This document shows positions 23,458 through 31,948 of a stretch of 64,000 bases of DNA, one piece after another. The notes under the pieces were generated by a model. It was given only the letters and a program-made list of their open reading frames with translations, had not been told where the DNA came from and did no database searches. A program made the position numbers and the translations under genes. Position 1 is the stretch's first letter; every line of letters starts with the position of its first letter. Origin of the DNA: Microglena sp. YARC (taxonomy: Eukaryota > Chlorophyta > Chlorophyceae > Chlamydomonadales > Chlamydomonadaceae); assembly GCA_022414725.1 (NCBI GenBank), contig CM039466.1, positions 32,544,319 to 32,608,318 of the forward strand, in the 5' to 3' direction.

Positions 23458-26400
23458 TGATACTGATGTATACTTCATGGTGCTTAGGGTAAACAACGAT
23501 GGACACCCACACCGACGCCTACACCCACACCTACACACACACACTGGTGTCATGCCCTGACCTACTTGACCTCTTCCCCCGTTACAGGAATTCCAGCTTC
23601 TCTCACCACCAATGGTCACCCACCAACCTCCCTCCCCCCCTCCTGCTGCTGTGGTGCAGGTCATGATGCTCATGGTAAACGACGATTGACACCCACACCC
23701 ACACCCTCTTGCCACACCCAACTCTAACGCCCTGCAACCTTCCCCCTGTTACACGACTTACAACTTCTGTCACCGCCGATGGTCACCCACCAACCCCCCT
23801 CCCCCCCTCCTGATACTGATGCGCACCTCATGATGTCACCCACACCCACACCTACACTTACACCTACACCTACATACTCCTGTCATGCCCTGACCTACCT
23901 GACCTCTTCCCCGTTACAGGACTTCCAGCTTCTCTCACCGCGATGGTCACCCACCAACCCCCCTCCCCCCCTCCTGATACTGATGCGCACCTCATGATGT
24001 CACCCACACCCACACCTACACTTACACCTACACCTACATACTCCTGTCATGCCCTGACCTACCTGACCTCTTTCCCCGTTACAGGACTTCCAGCTTCTCT
24101 CACCACCAATGGTCACTCCCCAGCCCTCCTCCCCTCCTCCTGATGCTGATGCGCTCCTCATGATGTCACCCACACCCACACCTACACTTACACCTACACC
24201 TACATACTCCTGTCATGCCCTGACCTACCTGACCTCTTCCCCCTTTCCAGAAAATCCAGCTTCTGCCACCACCAATAGTTACTCCCCAGCCCTCCTCCCC
24301 TCCTCCTGATGCTGATGCGCTCCTCATGATGTCACCCACACCCACACCTGCACTTACACCTACACCTACATACTCCTGTCATGCCCTGACCTACCTGACC
24401 TCTTCCCCCGTTACAGGACTTCCAGCTTCTCTCACCACCAATGGTCACTCCCCAGCCCTCCTCCCCTCCTCCTGATGCTGATGCGCACCTCATGATGTCA
24501 CCCACACCCACACCTACACTTACACCTACACCTACATACTCCTGTCATGCCCTGACCTACCTGACCTCTTCCCCCGTTACAGGTTTTCCAGCTTCTCTCA
24601 CAACCAATGGTCACTCCCCAGCCCTCCTCCCCTCCTCCTGATGCTGATGCGCTCCTCATGATGTCACCCACACCCACACCTACACTTACACCTACACCTC
24701 CATACTCCTGTCATGCCCTGACCTACCTGACCTCTTCCCCCGTTACAGGACTTCCAGCTTCTCTCACCACCAATGGTCACCCCCCAGCCCCCCTCGCCTG
24801 CTCCTGGCTCTGGGGTCTCTGACACGGTGAACGAAATGGGCAGCATGGGGTCCAGGTGGTCATCCCAGCAGGAGTGGACTAGTGTCGACTTACACGCCTG
24901 TTCCCCGAGCATCGTCCGCATCCAAGCCAGTTGGTCTCGTCCCCTGTGAGGGGGATCAGGACATGGAGGTTCATATGCGTAGGGTCAGTGGTGGGGGGAG
25001 GAGGAGGGGAGGGAGGGTTTACCAAAGTGTGGTGAGCAGTTACAAGAAGTCGCTGCTGCGAATGGCGTCCCGAGGCAGGGTGTTGGAGTTGGGGGGAGGG
25101 GGAGGAGAAGGAGAAGAAGGAGGAGGGGGGGGAGGGGTTACAAAGTGTGGTGAGTAGTTACAAGAAGTCGCTGCAGCGAATGGCGTCCCGAGGCAGGGTG
25201 TTGGAGTTGGAGGAGGAGGAGGAGGAGGAGAAGAAGGAGAAGAAGGAGGAGAAGAAGGAGAAGAAGGAGGAGAAGGAGGAGAAGAAGGAGGAGGAGGACG
25301 AGGAAGAAGAAGGGATAGACCTGATGGCAATGCTGGATAAAATGCAGGATAATGTCAGGGGGCTTTCTTCGGTGCCTGAGAATGAGAGTGTGGAGGAGGG
25401 GCGACGGAGGGGACGGGGGGCTGAGAGGGCTGAGAGCTTGCATGGCCTTGGAAAGAGTGGGAGGGCGAAGCTGAAGAGGAGAATGGGGGGGCTGGGAGGG
25501 GGGGAGGGAGAGGGGGAGGCTGAGGTAGCTGCATTGCTGGTGGATTCCCCGAGGCTAACATGGCCGTGGAAACCAAGGAGCAACACCCTGGGTTTGCTCC
25601 AAAACCATTGCTGTCTGGCTATGAGAAAGCCTCAAGCTTGGGGAGGCAGTCCAGTCAGGCGAGCTCTTACTCCCAAATAGCAGTAGAACATGACGAAGAC
25701 CTTGATGCTTTGACTGAGAAGGGGGCACAGGGAGGGGAGGGAGGGGATGCAGCAGTGCTAGGGGGGCGAAGAGCTGGGTGGTGGCTTGGGCACGGGAGTT
25801 GATGGAGATCAGGGTGAAGAGCTGTGGCGGTGGCTCGGGGAAGGGGGGTGATGGAGATCAGGGTGAAGAGCTGGGTGGTGGCTTGGGAGAGGGGGTTGAT
25901 GGAGATTCAGGGTGAAGAGCTGGGTGGTGGCTTGGGAAGAGGGGGTTGATGGAGATCAGGGTGATGAGCTGGGTGGTGGCTTGGAAGAGGGGGTGATGGA
26001 GATCAGGGTGAAGAGCTGGGTGGTGGCTTGGGAGAGGGGGTTGATGGAGATCAGGGTGAAGAGCTGGGTGGTGGCTTGGGAGAGGGGGTTGATGGAGATC
26101 AGGGTGAAGAGCTGGGTGGTGGCTTGGGAGAGGGGTTGATGGAGATCAGGGTGAAGAGCTGGGTGGTGGCTTGGGAGAGGGGGTTGATGGAGATCAGGGT
26201 GAAGAGCTGGGTGGTGGCTTGGGAGAGGGGGTTGATGGAGATCAGGGTGAAGAGCTGGGTGGTGGCTTGGGAGAGGGGGTTGATGGAGATCAGGGTGAAG
26301 AGCTGGGTGGTGGCTCGGGAGAGGGGGTTGATGGAGATGAGGGTGATAAGACGATGGACGGGCAGGGTGAGGCTGTGCTAGACTTCTCTGGGGCGGATGG

Positions 26401-26766
26401 GAGTGGGTTGGAGGGTGACCTATCAATAGAGCATGGGAAAGATCCGCATGCTGGTGTAGCTGGCAGCAGTGGTGATGCAGATGGTGTAGCTGACAGCAGT
26501 GGTGATGCAGATGGTGTAGCTGACAGCAGTGGTGATGCAGATGGTATAGCTGACAGCAGTGGTGATGCAGATAAGGGTCAGGAAGTGACAGGAGTGACAG
26601 AAGTGACAGGAGGGACAGGAGTGACAGGAGTGACAGGAGGGTACGGCAAGGATTGGGATGGTGTGGAGTTAGATGGGGGTGAGGGTAATGATGTTGAGGC
26701 GGGGCATGATGCAGACCTTCAGGATGCTGGAGCTAGGGAGTTTAATGGAGATGGGGTCCCTTCTTG
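8232..26766 (+). CDS. Acidic coiled-coil protein gene, seven recognised exons (gene span)
   Basis: Exons at 8232-8465, 9960-10049, 14668-14766, 17804-17930, 19299-19379, 20877-21116 and 24749-26766 each sit between AG and GT sites. The first six are multiples of three (exon 4 after discounting one net extra base), so every junction is phase 0. Exons 2 and 4-6 encode charged heptad-rich helix and the last exon encodes Glu/Gly/Asp repeats. I do not recognise the family; a structural or cytoskeletal role would fit a coiled coil but is not shown. Each intron is filled with tandem copies of the neighbouring exon edges. More exons may be hidden. The exon choice rests on splice sites, frame and the fact that array copies converge on these exons. 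Confidence 0.6.
8470..8866 (+). repeat. Exon 1 donor-edge copy plus GT/GGGT-rich microsatellites
   Basis: A partial copy of the exon 1 end with a GTATTG donor lies at 8591-8633, embedded in TGGG and TGTG runs. The copy carries a one-base deletion. Confidence 0.6.
8867..9958 (+). repeat. Array of nine copies of the exon 2 acceptor edge
   Basis: Copies begin near 8877, 9065, 9142, 9222, 9312, 9499, 9575, 9667 and 9758. Each has a TGCAG-type acceptor (lost in the first two), then TACATGAGCAGTGT.GAGGGG.TAGCAGCAGC.CA.AAGATAGCC, then AT-rich intron. The translated edge stays open (for instance [14 protein letters not shown]) but no donor follows, so these are acceptor edges, not full exons. Confidence 0.75.
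9960..10049 (+). CDS. Coiled-coil gene, exon 2
   Basis: CTCCTGCAG|GATTATATG opens the exon and CAGAGG|GTGAGT closes it. It has 30 codons and is phase 0 at both ends. It reads [14 protein letters not shown] then [16 protein letters not shown], a charged helix. It is the only copy in its array that runs through to a donor. Its last five codons (ASKQR) are the part that is repeated downstream. Confidence 0.7.
10050..10490 (+). repeat. AT-rich tandem repeat and exon 2 donor-edge copies
   Basis: A roughly 58-bp TTTATTTATATATTTCATTT unit repeats five times. Donor-edge copies (AGTAA.CAGAGG|GTGAGT or similar) lie at about 10300 and 10430. Confidence 0.7.
10491..11560. other. Inserted segment with long G and C runs
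   Basis: This segment interrupts the donor-edge array and carries no exon-edge copies. It holds a 61-G run (10610-10670), a 26-C run (11011-11036), a 24-G run near 11397 and three or four CCAGGCTGGA repeats at about 10846-10875. No gene was found; proline- or glycine-run frames here are artefacts of the homopolymers. Confidence 0.6.
11561..12000 (+). repeat. Further exon 2 donor-edge copies
   Basis: Copies of AGCAAG.TAGTAAACAGAGG|GTGAGTTCAGGGG end near 11581, 11698 and 11817; a decayed copy is near 11955. They are separated by TTTATTTA-rich intron. Confidence 0.75.
12001..13590 (+). repeat. Array of seven complete 15-nt microexons with splice sites
   Basis: Each unit of about 145-285 bp ends with GCAAGTTCTTACAG|15 nt|GTGGGTTCAG or GTGAGTTCAG. 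The 15-mers are at 12317, 12508, 12795, 13001, 13145, 13336 and 13528 and read as SSKLR, ASTQR, VSKQR, ASKQG and ASKQR-type peptides. The first unit has lost its GT. The unit bodies are AACCCCAAATTTTTGTG-like 20-bp sub-repeats. All microexons are five codons, so inclusion keeps frame. Confidence 0.75.
13600..14667 (+). repeat. Array of exon 3 acceptor-edge copies in C/CAC-rich intron
   Basis: Eight partial copies of TTTTGCCAATCCAG|GTACA.TGTGCTTC precede the real exon 3, at about 13793, 13917, 14029, 14120, 14244, 14361, 14451 and 14572. They are separated by CCACCACC and poly-C runs. The first copy is longest (to about 13850). Confidence 0.75.
14668..14766 (+). CDS. Coiled-coil gene, exon 3
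   Basis: AACTTAG|GTACAGCGT opens and AATCGG|GTGCGC closes it. It has 33 codons and phase 0 ends. It encodes a Pro-rich start then [17 protein letters not shown]. The donor is duplicated by the insertion of a MITE 8 bp downstream. A copy of the 3' edge recurs near 15427-15480, which supports the exon end. Confidence 0.6.
14767..14976. mobile_element. hAT-like MITE, 194 bp, at exon 3 donor
   Basis: The element at 14775-14968 has terminal inverted repeats CAGGGTACTTCCA / TGGAAGTATCCTG, flanked by the 8-bp direct repeats GTGCGCCG / GTGCGTTG (6 of 8 match). CAGGG-type ends and an 8-bp target duplication are hAT hallmarks. It has no transposase. The target duplication begins exactly at the exon 3 donor GT. 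Confidence 0.75.
14977..15659 (+). repeat. Exon 3 donor-edge copies and a dispersed repeat
   Basis: CATCATTCAATCATT-type intron units alternate with CAC/C-rich stretches (15060-15220). Exon 3 end copies lie near 15427-15480. The 15513-15655 segment belongs to the dispersed repeat family of 7400-7630. Confidence 0.6.
15660..16100 (+). repeat. Tandem repeat of TCATTCAGTCATT / TTCTTGTAGGG units
   Basis: About 70-75 bp units with alternating GGTCACTACC and GGCTGGTGTC segments. TTCTTGTAG in each unit resembles an acceptor, but no exon edge follows. Confidence 0.85.
16101..17803 (+). repeat. Array of about 16 exon 4 acceptor-edge copies
   Basis: Units of about 85-110 bp contain TTGCAG|GTTGCTAAGGAGAAGATCAG, then AAGTACA.GG.GCAAAACATGAATGC. 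The translated edge VAKEKIRKY is mostly kept. Acceptors are intact in most units; some read GCGGG instead of GCAGG. Confidence 0.85.
17804..17930 (+). CDS. Coiled-coil gene, exon 4
   Basis: TTGCAG|GTTGCTAAGG opens and CAAGAG|GTAAAA closes it. The 127 nt contain one net extra base near 17823-17842 compared with the repeat units; discounting it leaves 42 codons, phase 0 at both ends. After VAKEKIRK the exon reads [20 protein letters not shown] and [10 protein letters not shown], a clear heptad pattern. The indels lie in G and A runs, so consensus error is possible. Confidence 0.65.
17931..18660 (+). repeat. Exon 4 donor-edge copies
   Basis: About five copies of CGTGTGTTGTCA.TGGAAGAGA...GTGAAGA.CATGAA.CAGCAGCAAGAG|GT, at about 18008, 18137, 18293, 18417 and 18618. 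Several keep the GTAAAA donor. Confidence 0.85.
18661..19298 (+). repeat. ACAC-rich array ahead of exon 5
   Basis: Units of about 55-70 bp contain CCTTCCTAACCTCACCACCACACAC. The last unit runs into ATATGCAG, the acceptor of exon 5, so this array is the intron side of that acceptor. Confidence 0.85.
19299..19379 (+). CDS. Coiled-coil gene, exon 5
   Basis: ATATGCAG|AAAGGTACC opens and CATTAAG|GTGGGC closes it. It has 27 codons, phase 0. The second half reads [17 protein letters not shown] and joins smoothly to exon 6 (VLEHDMKV) in heptad register. The 5' third is less coil-like and could be shifted. The 3' edge is repeated at about 19553-19605. Confidence 0.5.
19380..19718 (+). repeat. G-rich exon 5 donor-edge array
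   Basis: A copy of the exon 5 end (CTGCAGGCTCAGG.TTGACAAGG...CATTAAG|GTGGGG) lies at 19553-19605 within GGGGTAAAAGGGAGG repeats. Confidence 0.75.
19719..19932. mobile_element. hAT-like MITE, 198 bp
   Basis: The element at 19727-19924 has ends CAGGGTACTTCCA / TGGAAGTACCCCTG and flanking 8-bp repeats GTGGTCAC / GTGGTCAA (7 of 8). It is the same family as 14775-14968. The flanks are the GTGGTCACTGTGTTGT intron unit, which shows insertion into an existing array. Confidence 0.8.
19933..20876 (+). repeat. Array of five exon 6 acceptor-edge copies
   Basis: Copies start at 19951, 20119, 20290, 20483 and 20711. Each has TGTGGTCAG (or similar), then .TGCTG.AGCATG.TG.GAAGGTG.AG.AGCAGAAGAATGC, then G-rich intron. 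Edges translate as [17 protein letters not shown] helix. Confidence 0.85.
20877..21116 (+). CDS. Coiled-coil gene, exon 6
   Basis: TGTGGTCAG|GTGCTGGAG opens and AACTTGAAG|GTAGGT closes it. It has 80 codons, phase 0 at both ends, with no stop. The middle ([20 protein letters not shown] then [11 protein letters not shown]) is a strong coiled coil, followed by a short basic-to-neutral tail [11 protein letters not shown]. This is the best-supported exon: both flanking arrays consist of its own edges. Confidence 0.8.
21117..22974 (+). repeat. Array of exon 6 donor-edge copies with G/GA-rich intron
   Basis: About eight copies of GAGGTCAAGCGACTGA.GTCATGCCGG...TCTCCTAACTTGAAG|GTAGGT end near 21255, 21465, 21680, 21884, 22112, 22252, 22647 and 22905. 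Some begin earlier, at AGTAAAACAGAAGCCGAGGAG. A (GTAT)n run (22257-22317), an inverted dispersed-repeat copy (22312-22490), a 27-G run (22530-22556) and a (GA)n run (22679-22770) interrupt it. Confidence 0.85.
22975..23060 (-). repeat. Inverted copy of an exon 6 segment
   Basis: Read on the minus strand it gives AGATCGTTGCTAGTTAAACAGAAG followed by GAGGTTGGAGCTAAAAGCTGCC, matching exon 6 around 20990-21040. The adjacent intron is C-rich instead of G-rich, so a whole unit has flipped. Confidence 0.7.
23061..24748 (+). repeat. Array of exon 7 acceptor-edge copies, about 166-bp unit
   Basis: Units have CCCCCGTTACAG|GACTTCCAGCTTCTCTCACC, then ATGGTCACCC.CCAACCCCC, CTGATGCTGATGCGC and a CACCCACACCTACAC intron tail. 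The earliest units (near 23275 and 23660) end in GTCATGATGCTCATG|GTAAAC, a possible complete small exon. A 35-C run lies at 23420-23454. Confidence 0.85.
24749..26766 (+). CDS. Coiled-coil gene, exon 7 (acidic repeat exon), copy A
   Basis: CGTTACAG|GACTTCCAG opens the exon. It codes in order for a Pro-rich start, an internally duplicated [20 protein letters not shown] segment (25020 and 25150), a long Glu/Lys run, [20 protein letters not shown], about twelve 16-residue units ([16 protein letters not shown], 25760-26345), four [10 protein letters not shown] units and TGV triplets, ending GVPS-stop at 26764-26766. Compared with copy B it has about five one-base indels in G or A runs, so the frame is broken here. 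After the stop the same frame stays Asp/Ala/Pro-rich, so the true end may be later. Confidence 0.55.
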
Positions 26767-27721
26767 AGGTGATTCTGCTGATCTAGGGGACCTGGCAGAT
26801 GAAGACAGTCCTGCTGATCCAAGGATTACCCAAACAATATAGGGGGTCCTGCTGATGTAGGGGACCATGCAGATGGAGGCAGTGCTGCTGATCCATAGAT
26901 TCCCCCCAAAATATATGGGATCCTACTGATCCAGGGGTTGCCCAAACACCCTAGGGGGTCCTGCTGATCTAGGGGACCTGGCAGATGAAGGCAGTCCTGC
27001 TGATTCAAGGATCCCCAAACACTCTATGGGATCCTGCTGATCCAGAGGTTGCCAACGATATAGGGGGTCCTTCTGATCCTGGGGTTCCCCAAACACTGTA
27101 TTTAGTCCTGCTGATCCAGGGGTTGCAATCGATCTGGGGGATCCTGCTGATCCAGAGGTTGCCAACAATCTAGGTGATTCTACTGGGGTAGGTGGGTGGG
27201 GGTGTGTGTGTGTGTGGGGGGGGGGTCTGTACTACTTCAACTTGAGGTGTGCATGTTGTTCGTGATGGTGTGAGGTGGTGCGATGCTGGTGGGAGGTGGT
27301 GGGATGATGGGGGACCCAACTGACGAAGGCAGTTCTACTGATCCAGGGGATTATAATTGATTAGAGGTGAAGCTGAACATACATAGGTACATCTCACATG
27401 CAATCGAAGCAAGAAACAGAAACTGTTGACGACTTAATGTACACCTGAACCTAAACCTAATCTGTTAACATACACCTAAATGTTAACATACACCTAAAAC
27501 TGAATGTCTTTTCGGCCTCAGTAAGCGGTGGTAATATTACTGACAAGAAAGATTCAAGGATGTACACCTAAACCTAAAATATTAACACCTCAATGTACAC
27601 AAGACACCCGGGTAACAGATTCACCCCGTTGTCCGTTTGTCGTGTCGTCTGTCGGCACGTAACCCTGGCACTAGCTGGCCTTTGGGCTTGTCGTAAACCC
27701 TCACCTGTGCTCGATTCCAGT
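26767..27721 (+). other. Degenerate GATCCTGCTGATCCA-type repeats, then no gene
   Basis: Up to 27185 there are roughly 30-50 bp units reading CCTGCTGATCCAGGGGTTGCC with variants, a decayed extension of the exon 7 repeats. CTGGG|GTAGGT at 27189 could be a donor. A GT/G run follows. From 27340 to 27721 I see TAACATACACCTAAA repeats and nothing coding. Confidence 0.5.
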
Positions 27722-27836
27722 GCCACCTAGGCAGGCGTATGATCCTGCCCACAGAAAACATCTTTGGGAACTCCTTGAAGAGGGGAACATGCCTTCTCCT
27801 CTTCTAAGGGCAACCAAAGATCTTTTACGGGTGATG

Positions 27837-28025
27837 ATACTTATGAGGGTACTACTAAGTGCCGCGCTGCCTTTTTGAGCCCCTCGAATCGCGCAGTTTC
27901 TTCAACTCCCTATGGGCGCAGCGCACAGTTTTTGCGTTTTTTGCACAAAAAAGCGCTGACCAATTTGACGTTTGTGCGATTTAAGCACTGACCAATTTGG
28001 CAAGAAGTAGTACCCTGATACCTAT
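27837..28025. mobile_element. hAT-like MITE in RT relic, copy A
   Basis: 173 bp at 27845-28017. The right end AGTAGTACCCTG pairs with the left end GAGGGTACTACT; flanking 8-mers are ATACTTAT / ATACCTAT. Internal GCGCAGTTT...TTTTTGC segments match the members at 14775 and 19727. Confidence 0.75.
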
Positions 28026-28110
28026 GAGTTGATAGATGGAATAGATGCACGGGATTGATCAATCCTGCCAGGGGAGTCAAGCAAGGATGTCTCTTGAGCC
28101 CATTTATTTT

Positions 28111-28267
28111 TGGCGGAGCCCCCCCTTCTGGGGGGCGGGAGCCCCCAGTGTTACCCATTTGTCCGTTCGACGGCTAACCGTGATGAAGCCAGACACGTCA
28201 GCCAACGGTCTCGTATCTAACTCGCTTCTGTTGCCACCTGTCGCTCCCTCACGATCACTCTCCGCCA
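28111..28267. mobile_element. Second small inverted-repeat insertion, 157 bp
   Basis: Bounded by TGGCGGAG and CTCCGCCA and splitting the RT relic between the SPFIF and FVNDVP motifs. A CCCCCC..TTCT..GGGGGG hairpin lies near the left end. The target duplication is unclear because both flanks are T-rich. Confidence 0.5.
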
Positions 28268-28539
28268 ATTTTTAGCGTGGCAGGCGACGCTGCATAGAAC
28301 TTGTCTTACTATTTGTGAATGATGTACCCCAAAGCTTCCCCAACGAACAAGGAGCACGGGTTGGATTAAATGAATACATCAGTATTTCATATATGATGTA
28401 TGCAGATGACCTTACTCTTTTAGCCAGTAGTGCTAGGGATCTCCAGAAGATGCTGGATAAATTGGCCGTGTATGCTAAGGACAAGGGCTTCACAGTTAAT
28501 GTGAACAAATGTCAGGTTATGGTTTCTAACCCTAACCTC

Positions 28540-28900
28540 TTACATTACATTACATTACATTACATGTTAAAGTCTACTTGACACCGCGAGGGTGTATGAG
28601 ACTCTGTGCTTTAAACAAAAAGAAAAAGCACCCACAAAGCAAAAAACCCCATTACATCAGGGGTGTGTCGAGGACAAACAAACCAAACTCCCAACCACCG
28701 TTTTGGTGGCGTAGGTATTAAACCCCTTAGAGCAGGACCCAGATCTCAACCACTTACAGTGGCGAAGGTAAGAAGCTAACAAATGAGAAGTCTCAAGAAG
28801 AAAAAAAAAGGGATAATAAATTACGGTGCCACTAAGCAGTCCAGGGCTTCCTGTCTTGCTCTTCTACAAGTAGAAAGATAGTCGGGCTAGGTTGCTCCAA
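28540..28900 (-). other. LINE 3' UTR and (TGTAA)n tail
   Basis: The same sequence follows pentamer tails at 33222-33850, 53675-54360 and 63891-64000, so four copies of this 3' end are in the window. Confidence 0.85.
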
Positions 28901-28907
28901 AAAAGAC

Positions 28908-29739
28908 TTAGTGCCATTTCCATTCATAAAGGTTCTGAATGTGGAATCGCAGAATTCCACATTCCATACGGTTAAGTCGGTATCCTCTATGGACATGCCT
29001 ATAAATATCTGTAAACAGATTCTGGTAGCGGAGGCGAATATCATTATAAAAAGGGCACTCAAACATATGCATTTCATCCTCAGTTTTTTGGAACCCACAC
29101 ATTTGACAGTGTCTCATTGAGCGAGGGATGTGTGCTCTATCCACCACCCTCATTCTTTCTGTGTTCAGCCAATGGGAACCCATTCTAAACTGTGCTATAG
29201 AACGAATCTGATCCTGCTTATGTAAGGCGGATGTAAAGGGAATCAAGCCATTCTCATCATTGCTGTTGGCTGCGAACCATTTTTGGTATCGGAGGCGTTT
29301 AAAGCCAACCCTTCTCTCATCAGGATGTCTCTAACTGCATTGGTGTCACTTGGGTACTTAAACCTCCATGACTCAAAAACTTCAGACATAATACCTTCGA
29401 CATCGACAGCCTCCAAAATGTTGATGTTTTTACTGGATCCTAGCTTGTGGAGAGCACAACGCAAGTCATGAACCCAGCCAGTGTTGGAGTCAAAAGATTC
29501 CTCAAGAGCCATTCTAATGAGATCCTCAGGTTCTTTATGTATGGTCTTGTTCCAGAAGCGCAAAGCTTGTTTAAAGCCAAGCAAAAACACAACGGGGTTC
29601 TACCCAGCTCTTCCATGATAATATTAGATGTAGTAGATTGGCAAACACCCAACATTTGTTTAAGTATACCTCTATGCCATTTCTCACAAGCATGGTCATT
29701 TGAGATAAGTGTGTTGTTCAGAATAGAAGGAGCCCACAC
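28908..29739 (-). pseudogene. LINE C-terminal region with CCHC-like finger
   Basis: Frames at 29739-29440, 29590-29243 and 29246-28908 overlap through frameshifts. They end with CQMCGFQKTEDEMHMFECPF, the C-x2-C...H-x4-C finger typical of LINE C-termini, preceded by SIAQFRMGSHWLNTER. Confidence 0.75.
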
Positions 29740-29753
29740 CTCACAGCCAAAAT

Positions 29754-30775
29754 TCAGGATAGGTTGTACAAGAGAATCAAACAGGTGGTGAGAATATCAA
29801 TATTGTATATCTCCATAGTATGGCATCGCCTACGAAGCATGTGGTGTGCCTTTTGGGCCTTAGTGAGCATCCTAGAAAAAGCAGCTTTTGCACGATTGCT
29901 TGAGTCACCATCCACAAAGAGGGATCCCAAGTAGATAAAAGATAACTTTGTAGAAAGTTGTGCTCCATCACAGACAAATTTGTAATCAGGATCCATGCGG
30001 GCCTCATCACAGAATTGTTTGTTGAAAACGACAATCTCAGTTTTCTTTATATTCACAGCCATCTTAGTAGCCTCGCAGAAATCTCTCAAGCAGTCAAGCA
30101 TCGCTTGCATATCTGCCGGGGATTCTGCCATTATAGCTAGGTCATCAGCATAAAGTAACAGTTGCAGAATCTTTCCCTAAGCTCAGCCCCTACATTTGGG
30201 AGCTTGGATTGGAGGAACGATTCAATTCTATCAATGAACAGACCGAATAGGAGTGGGGATAGGGGGTCTCCTTGTTTAACTCCTACAAGGGATGGAAAGG
30301 AGGATCCAATGTCCCCATGTAGGCGAACTTGGAAAACAACATGATTATACATGGACTTCAGAATACTGAGATAGGGGTCCTTGACTCCTAGCCTTGCTAA
30401 GCAATCCCATAGCAAGTCTCTGTTGACCCAATCATAAGCCTTCTTGAAATCAACAAAAGCCACAAAGAGTGGTTTTTTCTTTTCTCTATATTTATCTACA
30501 ATATGGTTAAGAATGAATGATGCATCTGCAGTACCCCTACCACTTCTAAATCCATATTGGCCAGCGGCTCTGAGGTTGAATTCTTCTGACCAATCATCTA
30601 GTCTACGTAGCATGCAAAGGGAGAAGATCTTTCCTATGGAGTTGCTCACCGCAAGACCTCGATAGTTGTCCTTGTCATACACACTGCCTTTGGATTTGGG
30701 TACGGGTACCAAGGCAGCTGCAGCCCATTGGCTAGGGTAAGAAGTCTTCCAGATGAGATTAAACAGGTTAGTCAT
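29754..30775 (-). pseudogene. Reverse transcriptase of LINE
   Basis: The order is NLIWKTSYPSQWAAAALVPVPKSKGS, YRGLAVSNSIGKIF, GFRSGRGTADASFIL, FVDFKKAYDWVNRDLLW, GVKQGDPLSPLLFGLFID, then across a one-base shift near 30140 YADDLAIMAES, and FIYLGSLF. All seven RT blocks are present and the catalytic aspartates are intact. One frameshift just before YADD and another near 29755 prevent translation. Confidence 0.85.
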
Positions 30776-30800
30776 AGCTTGTACAAATCGGGAGTTGGCC

Positions 30801-31208
30801 TCATGGGAAGCAAATCTGTACCATTCTGCAGGGATACCATCTACCCCGGGGGAGGAGTTTTTTCCGTAGGGATTGGAGAACAGAAAACACCTCCTGGGTG
30901 GTAAAGTCTTGACATAACCATGTTGGTGCGGCCTCTATCTGAGGTCCATCAGCTTGAGGGACAAAGTCCCTAGCATCCAGACTTGGATCAATACCTACTT
31001 GCACATCAAAGAGGTCTGCAAAATAATCAGTCCAATCATGAATTGTGATATCTGCCGTAGTGGCCTTGTTAGGCTCACGCACGTCTTTCCAAAAACTTTT
31101 CGGATTATGCCGAAGATTCGTATGAAGGTTCTCCATGCGTGTTTCTAGCCACTTCCTCTTCTTTCTTCTGAGAATCCTCTTGTACTCCTTGTGCATAGAA
31201 CCAGCCAA
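30801..31208 (-). pseudogene. LINE segment between endonuclease and RT
   Basis: A basic stretch (YKRILRRKKRKWLETRM) followed by NPKSFWKDVREPNK and WTDYFADLFD. This is the usual linker of L1-like elements ahead of RT. It ends by frameshift at the G-run near 30845. Confidence 0.65.
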
Positions 31209-31226
31209 GTCAGAGCTAGAGCCATG

Positions 31227-31948
31227 TTAATGTTCTGCTTGGCTTGCTGCCTGTCTAGCACGATTGCATTCATCATCATACCATGCGTTCACGGGCCCGT
31301 GCTTACGCTTAGCTACAGGTTTGTGACATGGTGTGCATTTGCTTATGGCTAGTTCAATAGCACTAGCAATCCCCTTCTCTGAATCTTCCATAGATGAGCT
31401 ATGGAGTGCATTGTCAAGTAATCGGTTAACGTCTGGATCACGCTTAATTGTGTGTGCATACATCTGGACATAGTTGTCTTTCCATTTCAGTTTGGGCGAA
31501 GGTTTACCACCAGCAGGTGTACTAATAGTACCTTGAGAAGGCCTAAGGGCAGCATCTGGTATGTGGAGTGTGATAGGCATGTGGTCAAACTTTCCACCCC
31601 CGGGCCTGAGAGGGCAGTCATGCTTGGGAGCCACACTAAACTTGACTCCTGGGGTGTTGAGAAGACTAGGGGCGGCTAGCGCATAATCAATGACAGATTT
31701 CTTGTCCATGCCATCTGCAAAGAAGGTATGTGCACCTTGCATATCACCTTCTGTTCTACCGTTAAGGATGATAAGACCAGTTACTACACATAGCTGGAGT
31801 AGGGCCCCCCCCAATCGATTGGGGGGAGCTGTGTCTATGCTACACCTCGGTTGAATGGTTTGGTTGGGGGCTGTACTACTGGTTTGGGATACTGGTTCAT
31901 CTCCTAACTCGGTATCATCATTGTCCACACCAAGACCAACCCGAGCGT
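31227..31948 (-). pseudogene. AP-endonuclease C-terminal part of LINE
   Basis: It begins at NARVGLG, the asparagine-containing block of the APE fold (GDFNARVG in intact relatives). It continues with LLQLCVVTGLIILNG, KSVIDYALA and KFDHMPITLHI, the last being the SDH-type catalytic histidine block with S replaced by F. About 240 codons are open. The enzyme nicks DNA to prime reverse transcription; here the N-terminal half is absent. Confidence 0.75.

Larger units (their letters stand above)
28539..31948 (-). mobile_element. 5'-truncated L1-like LINE inserted in the RT relic
   Basis: Copy B has the uninterrupted target (52320-52360), so the insertion limits are read directly by comparison. On the minus strand it holds the end of an AP-endonuclease, an RT, a C-terminal finger, a 3' UTR (28565-28900) and a (TGTAA)n tail of five units at 28540-28565. 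It is truncated inside the endonuclease. Three bases of target are missing compared with copy B. Confidence 0.85.

Noticed and set aside
23200..24748. Regular 166-bp repeats considered as a CRISPR array
   Set aside because: Eukaryotic context, no unique spacers, no cas genes, and each unit holds an exon edge.
27440..27580. CCTAAACCTAA-like text considered as interstitial telomere
   Set aside because: Only two or three imperfect units within ACATACACCTAAA repeats.
29243..29590. Separate gene for the 115-codon minus frame
   Set aside because: Lies between RT and the C-terminal finger of the LINE in the same orientation; it is part of that element after frameshifts.
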